The notes beneath the pieces are model-generated. The model was not told the origin of the DNA. It did not search any database and saw only the letters and a list, made by a program, of their open reading frames with translations. This document shows positions 35,232-44,427 of a DNA stretch of 64,000 nucleotides, piece by piece. Source of the DNA: CAVWZH01 sp963765285 (lineage in GTDB: Bacteria; Acidobacteriota; Terriglobia; Terriglobales; Acidobacteriaceae). The translations under genes were made by a program, and so were the position numbers. Location of the stretch: positions 76,987-140,986 of the forward strand of contig CAVXVR010000007.1 in NCBI GenBank assembly GCA_963765285.1, written 5' to 3'. The stretch's first letter is position 1; each line of letters begins with the position of its first letter.

Positions 35232-36452
35232 ATGTTTGCTGTCCGCGACAATCTCGCCCAATGTTTCACCGCCTTGCGCGCGCACAAGCTGCGCGCTTCC
35301 CTCACCATGCTCGGGCTGACCATGGGTGTGGCTACTCTCATTACGGTGATGACCATCGTGCAGGGTGCAAACCAGTATGTGGAGCAGAAGATTGCCAATC
35401 TCGGAACCAACGTCTTTCAGATCGCGCGCACGCCCTTCGCCGTCACCGACTTTACCATCGTTATCAAGGCTCTGAAGTTCAAGAAGATCGAACTGGATGA
35501 CATGCGCGCCATCGCTGACAAATGCGAAGCCTGCGGGGAGGTCGGTGCCGGTGCGAGTACCACCGTCCGCGCACGTTACGGCAACAAAGAGGTGCAGGAC
35601 GTGAACCTGGCCGGCCAAACCGCGAGCATGGCAGACATCGACACTCGCACCGTCGAACTCGGGCGCTACTTCACTCCCTCAGAGGCTGAACACAGGGCCA
35701 ATGTCTGCCTGATCGGCGACACGCTGGTACAGCAGTTATTTGCTGGTGTAGGCCCGATCGGCAAGACCCTTCGCGTTGGCAACGAGGAGTTCACCGTAGT
35801 CGGCACTATGGAAAAAATCGGCAGCGTGCTGGGCCAGGACCAGGACAACTTCGTAATGATCCCGCTGCCGGTTTTCTTGAGCATGCAAGGCGCACACACC
35901 AGCCTCACGATCAACGTCAAGACGACCACAGAGAACTTCGAGAAGGCGCAGGACCAGGCGCAACTCATCTTGCGCGCCCGCCGCCACCTCACCACCGAAA
36001 TGGATAACGACTTTTTTATCGGCACGAAAGAAAGCTACATGGCCCTGTGGCGCAGCATCAGTTCGGCCTTTTTTGCCGTGTTCATTATGGTGAGCACCAT
36101 CTCGGTGGTGATCGGTGGCATCGTCATCATGAATGTCATGCTGGTCAGCGTGACCGCCCGGCGGAGAGAGATCGGCGTGCGGAGAGCGGTGGGCGCAACC
36201 AAGAACGACATCCTGCGGCAGTTTGTGGCCGAGAGCGTCCTGCAGTGCATCGCCGGAGGACTGGTCGGCATCACCCTCGGATTTCTGATCGCGCTTGCCC
36301 TGCGCACCTATACCCCCTTCCCGGCTTCTGTGCAGACCTGGGTAGCGGTGCTGGGAGTTTTCCTGAGTTCCGGCGTCGGTTTATTTTTCGGAATTTATCC
36401 TGCGTTGCGCGCCTCGCGCCTGGATCCGATCGTCGCCTTGAGGTCTGAATAA
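35232..36452 (+). CDS. MacB/FtsX-type ABC transporter permease (first of pair)
   Basis: 406 residues: N-terminal transmembrane helix after ALRAHKLRASLTMLGLTMGV, a large periplasmic MacB-core domain (about residues 45-270), then three C-terminal helices (MVSTISVVIGGIVIMNVMLV; VLQCIAGGLVGITLGFLIAL; VLGVFLSSGVGLFFGIYPAL) ending RASRLDPIVALRSE. The coupling motif VTARRREIGVRRAVGATKND is typical. These transporters work mechanically on periplasmic substrates with an ATPase partner; none is encoded next to it. The paralogous permease follows after 13 bases, probably forming a heterodimer. Confidence 0.9.
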   Translation: MFAVRDNLAQCFTALRAHKLRASLTMLGLTMGVATLITVMTIVQGANQYVEQKIANLGTNVFQIARTPFAVTDFTIVIKALKFKKIELDDMRAIADKCEACGEVGAGASTTVRARYGNKEVQDVNLAGQTASMADIDTRTVELGRYFTPSEAEHRANVCLIGDTLVQQLFAGVGPIGKTLRVGNEEFTVVGTMEKIGSVLGQDQDNFVMIPLPVFLSMQGAHTSLTINVKTTTENFEKAQDQAQLILRARRHLTTEMDNDFFIGTKESYMALWRSISSAFFAVFIMVSTISVVIGGIVIMNVMLVSVTARRREIGVRRAVGATKNDILRQFVAESVLQCIAGGLVGITLGFLIALALRTYTPFPASVQTWVAVLGVFLSSGVGLFFGIYPALRASRLDPIVALRSE

Positions 36453-36465
36453 TGAGGTCTGAGTG

Positions 36466-37731
36466 ATGGCGATCATGACGGCTTCTCAAGCGCGGGAAAA
36501 CCTGCTTGCGGCGCTCGAAATGCTGCGTTCCAGCAAGGTGCGCTCCGCCTTGACGGTGCTCGGCATCGTCATCGGCGTTTCGTCGGTGATCTCCATGGCG
36601 GCGATCATTCAGGGCCTGAACAAATTCGTGCAGGACAAAGTGGAATCCCTGGGATCGCGTACCTACTTCATCACCCGATTTCCCGTGGGCACAGATCCCT
36701 CCCGCTGGCCGGAACGGATTCGGACCCGCAGATATTTTGCGTACAATTACGCTGGTTTCATCCGTGAAGCCGCTCCCGATGTGCAGATCGTGACCACCAT
36801 CGGCACGCGCGGCTATTTCTTGGGCGACAGCAACCTGATTACCAACGGGGACCGCAGCGTCGAGAAGGTCATCCTGCGCGGAACGGAGCCGCAGTACACC
36901 GAGGCAATTCCGTTGTTCAGCGTCGCCCGCGGCCGCTTCATCAGCGCCTTCGATCAGGAACATGCCCGCGCCGTCGTGGTGCTGGGCGCGGCCATCAGCG
37001 AATCGCTCTTCCCCTACACTGACGCCGTTGGCAAAACCGTCCGCATCAACGGCCTGCCTTACGACGTCATCGGCGTTTTTGAGCATGACCCAGGCCTGTT
37101 CATTGGTCCCGGGGTCGACGTGTTCGCCATTATTCCGCTCAGCGATTTTAGAAAGCGATACCCGCAAAACAAGGAGTTGATCATCACCTTCACCGTTCCG
37201 AAGAATGTGAATGTCGGCACCGCGCAGGACGAAGTCATTCAGGCGATGCGCCGCCTGCGCCACCTCTCGGGCAGCCAGGAAAATGATTTCGAGTTGAGTT
37301 CGCCCGACTTTCTCAGCAATCTGTGGAACCAGCTCACGGGCGCGCTGGTGATTCTCACCAGCGTGATCAGTTCGGTGGGACTGTTAGTTGGTGGCATCGG
37401 CGTCATGAACATCATGCTGATTTCCGTGACCGAACGTACCCAGGAAATCGGAGTGCGCAAAGCTATCGGCGCCCGCCGCGCCGACGTCCGGCTGCAGTTC
37501 TTGCTCGAAGCGGTAGTGGTCACCATGGTCGGCGGCACCATAGGCATTCTGATCGGTGCGGGCGTATCCACGCTGGTGCGCACCCTCGTGCCGTCGATTC
37601 CGGCAACCCTGTCGTATCTCTGGGTGTCGATTGGCTTCGCGATGTCCGTCGGCGTGGGCGTTTTCTTCGGCTATTATCCCGCCAACCTGGCGGCGAATCT
37701 GGATCCCATTGTGTGTTTGCGGTATGAGTAG
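36466..37731 (+). CDS. MacB/FtsX-type ABC transporter permease (second of pair)
   Basis: 421 residues from ATG 36466 (a GTG sits one codon earlier). Same architecture as its neighbour: ALEMLRSSKVRSALTVLGIV helix, periplasmic MacB core, then VILTSVISSVGLLVGGIGVM, VTERTQEIGVRKAIGARRAD and a final NLAANLDPIVCLRYE. A short direct repeat (TGAGGTCTGA) spans the junction of the two genes. Missing ATP-binding and membrane-fusion subunits must come from elsewhere. Substrate unknown. Confidence 0.9.
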   Translation: MAIMTASQARENLLAALEMLRSSKVRSALTVLGIVIGVSSVISMAAIIQGLNKFVQDKVESLGSRTYFITRFPVGTDPSRWPERIRTRRYFAYNYAGFIREAAPDVQIVTTIGTRGYFLGDSNLITNGDRSVEKVILRGTEPQYTEAIPLFSVARGRFISAFDQEHARAVVVLGAAISESLFPYTDAVGKTVRINGLPYDVIGVFEHDPGLFIGPGVDVFAIIPLSDFRKRYPQNKELIITFTVPKNVNVGTAQDEVIQAMRRLRHLSGSQENDFELSSPDFLSNLWNQLTGALVILTSVISSVGLLVGGIGVMNIMLISVTERTQEIGVRKAIGARRADVRLQFLLEAVVVTMVGGTIGILIGAGVSTLVRTLVPSIPATLSYLWVSIGFAMSVGVGVFFGYYPANLAANLDPIVCLRYE

Positions 37732-37783
37732 AGGGCGTCAGGGTTTGGTTTTCCTGGCGCTCCGGATCCCTACCCCTAGCGGC

Positions 37784-37826
37784 GTCATCCCGAGCACAGC
37801 CGCTTTTAGGCGGAGCGAGGGATCTC
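37784..37826. repeat. GTCATCCCGAGC-type dispersed repeat
   Basis: GTCATCCCGAGC ... GGCGGAGCGAGGGATCTCG, a form of the unit seen at 38903-38931 inside gltX and at the ends of the 28790 element. An internal AGCCGCTTTTAGGCGGAGC insert forms a small hairpin. Confidence 0.5.
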
Positions 37827-37839
37827 GCGCGCAGACACA

Positions 37840-37859
37840 TTATCCTAGAAGTGGGATAA
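37840..37859. promoter_or_regulatory. Inverted repeat upstream of the HTH gene, candidate operator
   Basis: TTATCC (37840-37845) and GGATAA (37854-37859) form a 6-8-6 palindrome, 16 bases before the ATG of the HTH protein. Placement and size suit a HigA/XRE-type autoregulatory operator. Function inferred only. Confidence 0.4.
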
Positions 37860-37875
37860 CTGACGGGGGCGCGTT

Positions 37876-38232
37876 ATGGCAAACGGCCGAATTAGTGAGG
37901 CAGTAGTACCAAGTTTCGGGAATCTGTTTGCCGATCTTGGACTGCATGATGCGGATGCGAAGAAGACGAAAGTGCGGCTTGCTGTCGCCATCAAGCAGAT
38001 AGCTCAGTCCCGCCGCCTCTCGCAAATCGCTGCGGGGCGCCTGCTGGGCATCAACCAGCCGAAAATTTTTGCCCTCGTGAATTACCGCCTGGATGGATTT
38101 TCAGTCGAGCGGCTGATGCACTTCCTCAATGCCCTGGACCGAGATGTAGAAATCGTGATCCGCAAAAAACCTCGGTCGCGCAGGGCCGCGAGGATCGTGG
38201 TGACGGAAGCACAGATGCAAAGCGCGTTCTAG
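37876..38232 (+). CDS. HTH (XRE/HigA2-like) antitoxin-type regulator
   Basis: 118 residues. The central helix-turn-helix is QIAQSRRLSQIAAGRLLGIN with QPKIFALVNYRLDGFSVERL, the pattern of the COG5606/HigA2-like group of antitoxins; the C-terminus is basic (RKKPRSRRAARIVV). Partners of this group normally encode a Gp49/HigB-like toxin just upstream, but the 144 bases upstream hold only a repeat and a palindrome, so it appears orphaned. A stand-alone repressor is the alternative. Confidence 0.75.
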   Translation: MANGRISEAVVPSFGNLFADLGLHDADAKKTKVRLAVAIKQIAQSRRLSQIAAGRLLGINQPKIFALVNYRLDGFSVERLMHFLNALDRDVEIVIRKKPRSRRAARIVVTEAQMQSAF

Positions 38233-38361
38233 CCATAGAGACTCTGGGCGACGGCTCCTCAAAGTAACGTTGACTGGCTGACGCTGGCCTCCGAAAATTG
38301 CGGTTGAAGCTGGACAGGGTAGCGTGCGCCGGGCCTGAAACCGCCCGGTCTGTTTTTGGTA

Positions 38362-39939
38362 CTACCGCGTCGTCTTTTCAAGCTCCTGCATAGCCCTATC
38401 GATCCGCTTTAGCGTTTTCTCCCGCCCCAACACTTCCAGCGTCTCAAACAACGGCGGCGCATTCTTCCGCCCGCAGACCGCGACGCGAATTGGCTGAAAC
38501 ATCTGTCCCGCTTTCACGCCCAACTCCTGAGCGGCGGCGCGGAGCGCCGCGTCTAGCGGGTCGTGCTTGAACTCAACTCCAGCAAGGACTTCGCGGGCGC
38601 GCTTCAGGACTCTCAGCGCCATGGCGGCGTCTCCCTTTTGCGGGATCAGTTCGGCGGGATCGTAGGGCGGAAGTTGGTCTACAAGAAAGAAGTCGGCCGT
38701 GGTGAGCACGTCGCGCAGGAGCTTGATGCGTTCGCGGATGAGTGGCGTGATCTGGAGCATTCTTTCCGGTGTGACGTTGAATCCGGCTTCGCGGACAACC
38801 GGGAGCAAGCGGGCGCTCAGGTCTTCCACGCTTAGAGCGCGGATATGCTCGGCGTTCAGCCAGAGCGCCTTCGGATCGAAGGTTTCTTCGGGGTAAGGAA
38901 CACCGGGATTCCTCGCTTCGCTCGGAATGACAGCTGGCGAGGATTGGTTAACTGAGGACGTGTGACTAGCGCTGGCGGGCGAGTCGCCCGCCTCCACATG
39001 TACGGCGGTTTCCTTAAAGTTAACCACGGCGTTGGCTCGGTTGATGCCTTCGAGCGAAAACGCGTCAATCAATTCGTGGCGGCTCAGCTTCTCGCGATCA
39101 TCTTTCGGAGACCAGCCCAGCAGGCAGAGGAAGTTGATGAAGGCTTCCGGCAAAAATCCGGCGTCGCGATATGTCGTTACGCTGACCACCGGTCCGTGGC
39201 GCCGCTTGGAAAGCTTGGTGCCGTCGGGCGCAACCAGCAACGGCAAATGGGCGAATTGCGGCAGTGTGACTCCGGCGGCTTCGAAAATCAAAATGTGCTT
39301 GAACGTGTTGGTGAGGTGGTCCTGGCCGCGAATGATGTGGCTGATGTTCAGGTCGGCGTCATCGGCGCAGGACGCAAGGTGATAGGTCGGCATTCCATCG
39401 CTGCGCAGCAGTGCAAAGTCTTCGATGTCGCCTGTGGACTTGGCCTGCTCCCCATAAACTGCGTCGAGGAAACGTACCTGCTGATTGTCTCCTCGCGGCA
39501 CACGAAAGCGCAGCGCAAACGGCTCTCCCGCTGCCGCGCGGCGATCGCTTTCTTCCCGCGAAAGCTCCCGCATTCCGGGATTGAACAGCCATGGCCCGCC
39601 CGCATGTGACTTCTCGTCATCTCCGGAACGGGCAGGCGTGAAATCCCTGTAAGCCAGCCCTTTCTCAAAGATAGCGTCGGCGACACTATGATGGAGCGCC
39701 AGCCGCTCGGATTGCTTGTACTCTTCGTCCCAATCAAGGCCAAGCCACTTAAGTCCTTCAAAAATAGACTGTACCGAAGCCTCGGTGTTGCGCTCGACGT
39801 CGGTATCGTCGAGGCGAAGAATCGTGGTCCCGCCGTTGTGGCGAGCATAAAGCCAGTTGAATATGAAGGTTCGGGCACTTCCTACATGCAGGAATCCCGT
39901 GGGCGAAGGGGCGAAGCGAACACGCGGGCTTGGGTTCAT
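38362..39939 (-). CDS. gltX: Glutamyl-tRNA synthetase with a repeat-encoded insertion
   Basis: Class I synthetase for tRNA-Glu, 525 residues. Motifs: RFAPSPTGFLHVGSARTFIF (HIGH box as HVGS), LRLDDTDVERN, ISHIIRGQDHLTNTFKHILI, KLSKRRHGPVSV-like KMSKS region, and the C-terminal helical domain RALSVEDLSARLLPVV. Between AVVNFKETAV and EETFDPKALWLNAEHI lies an in-frame insert of about 35 residues (residues about 314-350) that is encoded by two dispersed repeats: a palindrome giving VEAGDSPA and a GTCATTCCGAGCGAAG unit giving VIPSEARNPG. The site is at the boundary of catalytic and anticodon-binding domains and is probably a surface loop, so the enzyme may still work. Confidence 0.95.
   Translation of the reverse strand: MNPSPRVRFAPSPTGFLHVGSARTFIFNWLYARHNGGTTILRLDDTDVERNTEASVQSIFEGLKWLGLDWDEEYKQSERLALHHSVADAIFEKGLAYRDFTPARSGDDEKSHAGGPWLFNPGMRELSREESDRRAAAGEPFALRFRVPRGDNQQVRFLDAVYGEQAKSTGDIEDFALLRSDGMPTYHLASCADDADLNISHIIRGQDHLTNTFKHILIFEAAGVTLPQFAHLPLLVAPDGTKLSKRRHGPVVSVTTYRDAGFLPEAFINFLCLLGWSPKDDREKLSRHELIDAFSLEGINRANAVVNFKETAVHVEAGDSPASASHTSSVNQSSPAVIPSEARNPGVPYPEETFDPKALWLNAEHIRALSVEDLSARLLPVVREAGFNVTPERMLQITPLIRERIKLLRDVLTTADFFLVDQLPPYDPAELIPQKGDAAMALRVLKRAREVLAGVEFKHDPLDAALRAAAQELGVKAGQMFQPIRVAVCGRKNAPPLFETLEVLGREKTLKRIDRAMQELEKTTR
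38903..38931. repeat. GTCATTCCGAGCGAAGCGAG repeat inside gltX
   Basis: On the minus strand GTCATTCCGAGCGAAGCGAG then GAATCCCGG, translated in frame as VIPSEARNPG. The same unit in degenerate form occurs in the intergenic elements at 28790-28911 and 37784-37826. Confidence 0.75.
38974..38992. repeat. 8-3-8 GC-rich hairpin repeat inside gltX
   Basis: Arms GGCGGGCG and CGCCCGCC around AGT. On the minus strand it is preceded by ACATGTGGA, like the CACGTGTGG flank of other members, and is translated as VEAGDSPA. Confidence 0.75.
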
Positions 39940-40168
39940 TACGTAACCGGGTTCGATGTTACGGGCGGAAGAAAAGTCGCGTCAAGCGTGGCACTCCTCA
40001 GCGAATGGCGCTAAGTCGTTGCCCTGCATTCAAAAGGAAGCACGTACCTAACGAGTTTTGGGACTCGCCAAAACTGTTGTGTTCGCACAGCGCAGTGTGA
40101 AACGATTGATAGTACCGAATTGAATCGAAGATCATTGCGGAACCAAGAAAGCCCTTCGATCTAGCGCC

Positions 40169-43100
40169 ATGAGCAGCGTCGCCGTCAGCGTCCTGGTTGT
40201 GCCCGGAGTCGTGACCCTGATCCTTTTCGGGGTGTTCACCTACCTCTACGCCCAGACCCGGCAGGACTACTTTCGCGCCTGGCAACTGGGCTGGGCGGCC
40301 TACACCCTGCATTACACGCTGCGCGCATGGGAAATGTTCCGCACCTCGACGGCGACTATCTCTCTGCTGGCTTCGCTGCTGCTGGTAGTGACCGCGATGT
40401 GCATCTTCGTTTCGACGCGGCTCATTCGCGAGCGCTTCCACCTGCGCTGGTATGACGTTGCCGTGGGTGCCGCGGGGGCGGCGATCTGCGGATTGAGCTT
40501 CCGCCAGTCCGCGGCAAACACGGTTCCTCGCCCTGAAATGGGTGTGGCCGCCATTCTGCTATACAGTTCGGCCTATTTTTACTACCACTACGGCCATCGC
40601 CGGAATTCGCTGGCGTTCAAAGCTCTAGCCGTCTTTTTGGCTGCCTGGGCCGTGTTGATGGGCTTCGGGCAAATCAACACTCGCTACGCAGCATTTTTCG
40701 ATCTGCTGGGGCCAATTCCGCAAATGCTGCTGGGCATCACCATGGTCATGGTGCTGGCGGAGAATGAGCGCAACGCGGTGCAGGAAAATGCGCTGGCATT
40801 TTCGACTTTGGGAGTCGATCCCACGCGGCTGCTTTCGGCGAACGAACTGGCGCCCAGCATGCAGAATATTCTTGACCGCCTGGTCGCACCGCTGCCGACG
40901 GGCCGGGCCGTCATCTGCATTTCAGAGCGCTGGCGCGCTATTTTGCCTTCGGTCGAACGCGGTTTTTCGCCGGAATTTCTCAGCCGGCTGGAAAAGAGTG
41001 GAGCGGGCGAGTACGCCTGTGAACTCGCCTACCGGCGCGGCGGGTTCGTGACCCTGGACAATGTGCCCGAGATGCCCGAACCGCTGCCGGCATTTCCCGG
41101 CGGCCGCTTCGCTCAATTTCGCGAGGTCATGGGACAGGAAGGTATTTACCACGTTACCGCGGTCAGCCTGCAAACCCGCGAGCGCAACTTCGGCGTGGTC
41201 CTGTTTCCCTACGCGGCGCGCAACACGTTCGGTTCCTCCAACCTGCGCCTGCTGATCGGCCTCTCCTTGCAGATCGGGTTGACGCTCGAGAACTACGTTG
41301 TGATGCACGACGCGCAACGCCGGACCAAGGAGTTCGAGTTGCTCACGCAGATCGGGCAAGCCATCAGTTCGCGCCTGGATCAGGACGAGATTCTGCGAAC
41401 ACTGCATCTGGAACTGGGACAGATTTTCGATACCAGCGATTTTTACATCGCGTTTCTGGAGAACGATGACATTCGCTTCGAACTGGAGATCGAAGGAGGA
41501 CAGCTCCTCCCGAAACGCTCCCGGAAAGTGACCAACGGACTGACGGAGTACATCATTCGCACCGGCCAACCCGTGCTGATCCGCTCGGAAATGGAAAAGG
41601 CCAAAGAACGGCTGGGAGTTACCTTTATCCCGCCGCGGCCGGCCAAGTGCTTTTGCGGAGCCCCGATCCTGATGGGAGGCAAACCCGCCGGCGTCATGGC
41701 GGCCATGAACGTGGATCGCGAGTACGTCTTTGAGCCGCGCGATCTTGAAATTATGCAGACTGCTGCGGGCCAGGTCTCCGTTGCCGTGGAAAATGCCCGG
41801 CTGTTTGCCGAGGAGCAACGCCGCGCCCGCCAGTTCGCTTTTCTCAACAGCATCTCTAAAACCGCGATTTCACGCGAAGATTCCGAGCAGATGATGGCCG
41901 AAATCGTCGGCAACATTCAGAAGAATTTTCATTTTGACCACATCGGTATCGGAATCCTCGACTACTTCACCAAGGACATCGAAATCAAAGCCGAAGCTGG
42001 AACGACGGCGCAGGCCTTGGGCAAACGCATTCCGCTGGGCGTCGGCATTCTCGGCCGGGTGGCGCGAACCGGAGAGAGCGCCCTGGTACAGACCACCAGC
42101 GGAGAAAATCTGCAGGGCGTGCTGCCGGGATCGCGCGCCGTGCTTTGTATCCCAATCATCTACGGCGAGACGTTACTCGGTGTGCTCAACGTGGAGAGCC
42201 AGCAGGAAAATGCTTTCACTCCGCAAGACGTGCTGGTGATGAATACGCTGGGCGATTTGCTGGCCACCGCGCTGCACAACGCCTACGTCTTTAAGCAACT
42301 GCAGCAGCAATCCATTACTGACGGTCTCACCGGCATCAAGACACGGCGCTTTTTCTTTGAAGCGCTGAACTCAGAATTGAAGCGGGCCTCGCGTTCCGGG
42401 CGACCTTTCTCCGTCGTGCTGATGGACCTGGATAAATTCAAGCACGTGAATGATACCAAGGGACACCTGGAAGGCGATCTGGTCCTGGCCCGAGTGGGGC
42501 GTCTGCTTGAGCAAAAGAGCCGGCAATCGAACATCGTGGCCCGTTATGGCGGCGACGAGTTCGTGATTCTGATGCCGGAAACCGGTGTCGAACAGGCACA
42601 AGTGCTGGCGGAACGCCTGCGTCTTTGGCTGGGCGGCGATGCCACGTTGCAGGAACACCACATCACAGGCAGCTTCGGGGTGGCTACTTTTCCCGTCCAC
42701 GGTTTCACCACCGAGGACATCATTCGCGTGGCGGACGCAGGCATGTACGTCTCCAAGCACGCCGGCGGCGACCGGGTCTCGATGGCGGAAGACTTTGGCG
42801 AGGTTGAGGGTGCGGCAGCGCGGAGACAGTCGATTGCCCGCTACATCGAAGGCTTTCTGCAACGGGAGCACACCCGCGCCGAAGACCAGGAAGACCTGCT
42901 GGACATGCTCAGGAAGATGGCTGGCGGAGACGAAAACTGCAACGTCGCGATCTTGCGGGAAGCGATTGAAGCCCTGAACCGTGCCGCCGAAACCCGTGAG
43001 ATCAGTTCCTCCGGTCATGGTGAGATGGTGGCCCGGTACTCAACTTGCATGGCCCGGTCCCTGGATCTTTCCGAAGAAGACATGGCCGATCTGGCTTACG

Positions 43101-43528
43101 CGGCGAGAGTGCATGACGTGGGAAAAATTTTTGTTCCGGAGCGCGTTCTGAATAAATCCGGGCCGCTCACGGACGACGAGTACCGGACGATGAAGCTGCA
43201 CGCCCATTGGGGCGCGAAGATTGTGGCTACCATTCCGGAGAGCGAGAAGCTGCAGCAGGCGGTCGAACATCACCACGAAGCCTTCGACGGGTCAGGATAT
43301 CCGGGTGGTTTGCGCGGCGAGCAGATCCCCTTGGGGGCGCGCATTCTTTCTATCGCGGACGCCTATGTGAACATGACCTCCGACCGGTCGTTTGCCGGAG
43401 CCAAGAGCAGTTCGCAAGCCCTGGGGGAACTGGAAAGAATGAGCGGCACGCGTTACGACGGAATGCTGGTGCGCATTCTGATCCGCGAACTCAAAGTAGA
43501 GAAGGCCTCGCCCGCGATGGGGGGCTGA
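40169..43528 (+). CDS. Membrane GAF-GGDEF-HD-GYP cyclic-di-GMP protein
   Basis: 1,119 residues. About seven hydrophobic helices (residues 5-200) form a membrane sensor, followed by three GAF-like segments (roughly 205-380, 390-560, 570-715). A GGDEF diguanylate cyclase domain follows with an intact RYGGDEF at 792-798. An HD-GYP phosphodiesterase domain has RVHDVGKIF (H982/D983), EHHHEAFDGSGYPGG (GYP at 1043-1045) and GARILSIADAY. No RxxD inhibitory site is visible before GGDEF. Both catalytic signatures look intact, so it may both make and break c-di-GMP according to GAF or membrane signals. It is convergent with the YfiR-TonB gene 18 bases away; a PilZ effector is encoded at 50,413. Confidence 0.93.
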   Translation: MSSVAVSVLVVPGVVTLILFGVFTYLYAQTRQDYFRAWQLGWAAYTLHYTLRAWEMFRTSTATISLLASLLLVVTAMCIFVSTRLIRERFHLRWYDVAVGAAGAAICGLSFRQSAANTVPRPEMGVAAILLYSSAYFYYHYGHRRNSLAFKALAVFLAAWAVLMGFGQINTRYAAFFDLLGPIPQMLLGITMVMVLAENERNAVQENALAFSTLGVDPTRLLSANELAPSMQNILDRLVAPLPTGRAVICISERWRAILPSVERGFSPEFLSRLEKSGAGEYACELAYRRGGFVTLDNVPEMPEPLPAFPGGRFAQFREVMGQEGIYHVTAVSLQTRERNFGVVLFPYAARNTFGSSNLRLLIGLSLQIGLTLENYVVMHDAQRRTKEFELLTQIGQAISSRLDQDEILRTLHLELGQIFDTSDFYIAFLENDDIRFELEIEGGQLLPKRSRKVTNGLTEYIIRTGQPVLIRSEMEKAKERLGVTFIPPRPAKCFCGAPILMGGKPAGVMAAMNVDREYVFEPRDLEIMQTAAGQVSVAVENARLFAEEQRRARQFAFLNSISKTAISREDSEQMMAEIVGNIQKNFHFDHIGIGILDYFTKDIEIKAEAGTTAQALGKRIPLGVGILGRVARTGESALVQTTSGENLQGVLPGSRAVLCIPIIYGETLLGVLNVESQQENAFTPQDVLVMNTLGDLLATALHNAYVFKQLQQQSITDGLTGIKTRRFFFEALNSELKRASRSGRPFSVVLMDLDKFKHVNDTKGHLEGDLVLARVGRLLEQKSRQSNIVARYGGDEFVILMPETGVEQAQVLAERLRLWLGGDATLQEHHITGSFGVATFPVHGFTTEDIIRVADAGMYVSKHAGGDRVSMAEDFGEVEGAAARRQSIARYIEGFLQREHTRAEDQEDLLDMLRKMAGGDENCNVAILREAIEALNRAAETREISSSGHGEMVARYSTCMARSLDLSEEDMADLAYAARVHDVGKIFVPERVLNKSGPLTDDEYRTMKLHAHWGAKIVATIPESEKLQQAVEHHHEAFDGSGYPGGLRGEQIPLGARILSIADAYVNMTSDRSFAGAKSSSQALGELERMSGTRYDGMLVRILIRELKVEKASPAMGG

Positions 43529-43546
43529 GGCGTCTCGGAACCGCAA

Positions 43547-44392
43547 CTACTGACCGAAACTGTACTTCACGACTTCCAGCGTTTCTTTGGACGAGGGCGC
43601 GTACCTCCACTTCATCACCGCCTTGGTTAAGGCGTCGGCGAGGAGCGGATGTCCTCCGAGCACTTTCACCTCACTCACGGTTCCGTCGGGCTGAACTCGT
43701 GCTTCAACCTGCACCGCGCCTCTGAGGTTCATGCGTTGTGCCATCTCGGGGTATTCGGGAGAAACACTGTGCTTGAGCTGGCGTGCTCCCTCGGTTGCCG
43801 GGCTTGACGCATTCTGGTGCCGCGAATATTCAGCTCTGGCCAGGGTAAGAGTCTGTGGGCTGAAATGTATGCCGCCACGGTCCAGAGCGTCGCGATTTAC
43901 TTCGAATTGAATCTTTCCATTATCGAGAATTAGATTGATCATGCCGCCATTCTGAAGGAAGGACGGGTCCTCACCGACCAGAAGGATGGCTGCTCGTTCC
44001 AAGGTGCCGATTGCGGCTTGAGTCCGCTTTCTCTCGGAGGAGCGGAAAAAGAGGAGTTGGCAGGAGAGCATCTCCTCGAGCCCGCTTACTCGTTTCACGA
44101 CCACGGGGCGGCCGGCAATCACTCGGCCCGCGACCACACCAGTCAGGACGCCGACGAAATCGGCGTCGCCGCCTGCCACCCCGATCACAAACACCGAAGG
44201 GCCGGAAGCGAGGCTTGGAGCCGGCCATTCGGCAAGTTTAGCGAAGTTGTACAGATATGCGGCCTTGACCTGATAATCGCTGGCTTTGGCTTCGTCTGCT
44301 TTCGAGGCTGCCGGGGCCCCCAAAAGCAGAGTTGTCACAAGCGCCAACCGGGTCAGCAAGAGCCAGGTTTCGCCGTGTCTTGATTGCCGCAC
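43547..44392 (-). CDS. YfiR-domain protein fused to a TonB C-terminal domain
   Basis: 281 residues. A signal peptide (LLTRLALVTTLLLGAPAASK) is followed by a YfiR/DUF4154 domain (about residues 38-190: YQVKAAYLYNFAKLAEWPAP, FVIGVAGGDADFVGVLTGVV, CQLLFFRSSER, ILLVGEDPSFLQNGGMINL, KIQFEVNRDAL). A TonB C-terminal domain comes next (about 205-281: SPEYPEMAQRMNLRGAVQVE, VQPDGTVSEVKVLGGHPLLA, KAVMKWRYAP). YfiR proteins are periplasmic partners that inhibit membrane diguanylate cyclases; the TonB domain contacts outer-membrane receptors. The gene lies 35 bases downstream of a TonB-dependent receptor gene. No ExbB/ExbD is nearby. Confidence 0.85.
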   Translation of the reverse strand: MRQSRHGETWLLLTRLALVTTLLLGAPAASKADEAKASDYQVKAAYLYNFAKLAEWPAPSLASGPSVFVIGVAGGDADFVGVLTGVVAGRVIAGRPVVVKRVSGLEEMLSCQLLFFRSSERKRTQAAIGTLERAAILLVGEDPSFLQNGGMINLILDNGKIQFEVNRDALDRGGIHFSPQTLTLARAEYSRHQNASSPATEGARQLKHSVSPEYPEMAQRMNLRGAVQVEARVQPDGTVSEVKVLGGHPLLADALTKAVMKWRYAPSSKETLEVVKYSFGQ

Positions 44393-44427
44393 TGCTGAGC
44401 GCTCCCTTCGGCGGTATGCTGATCTGC

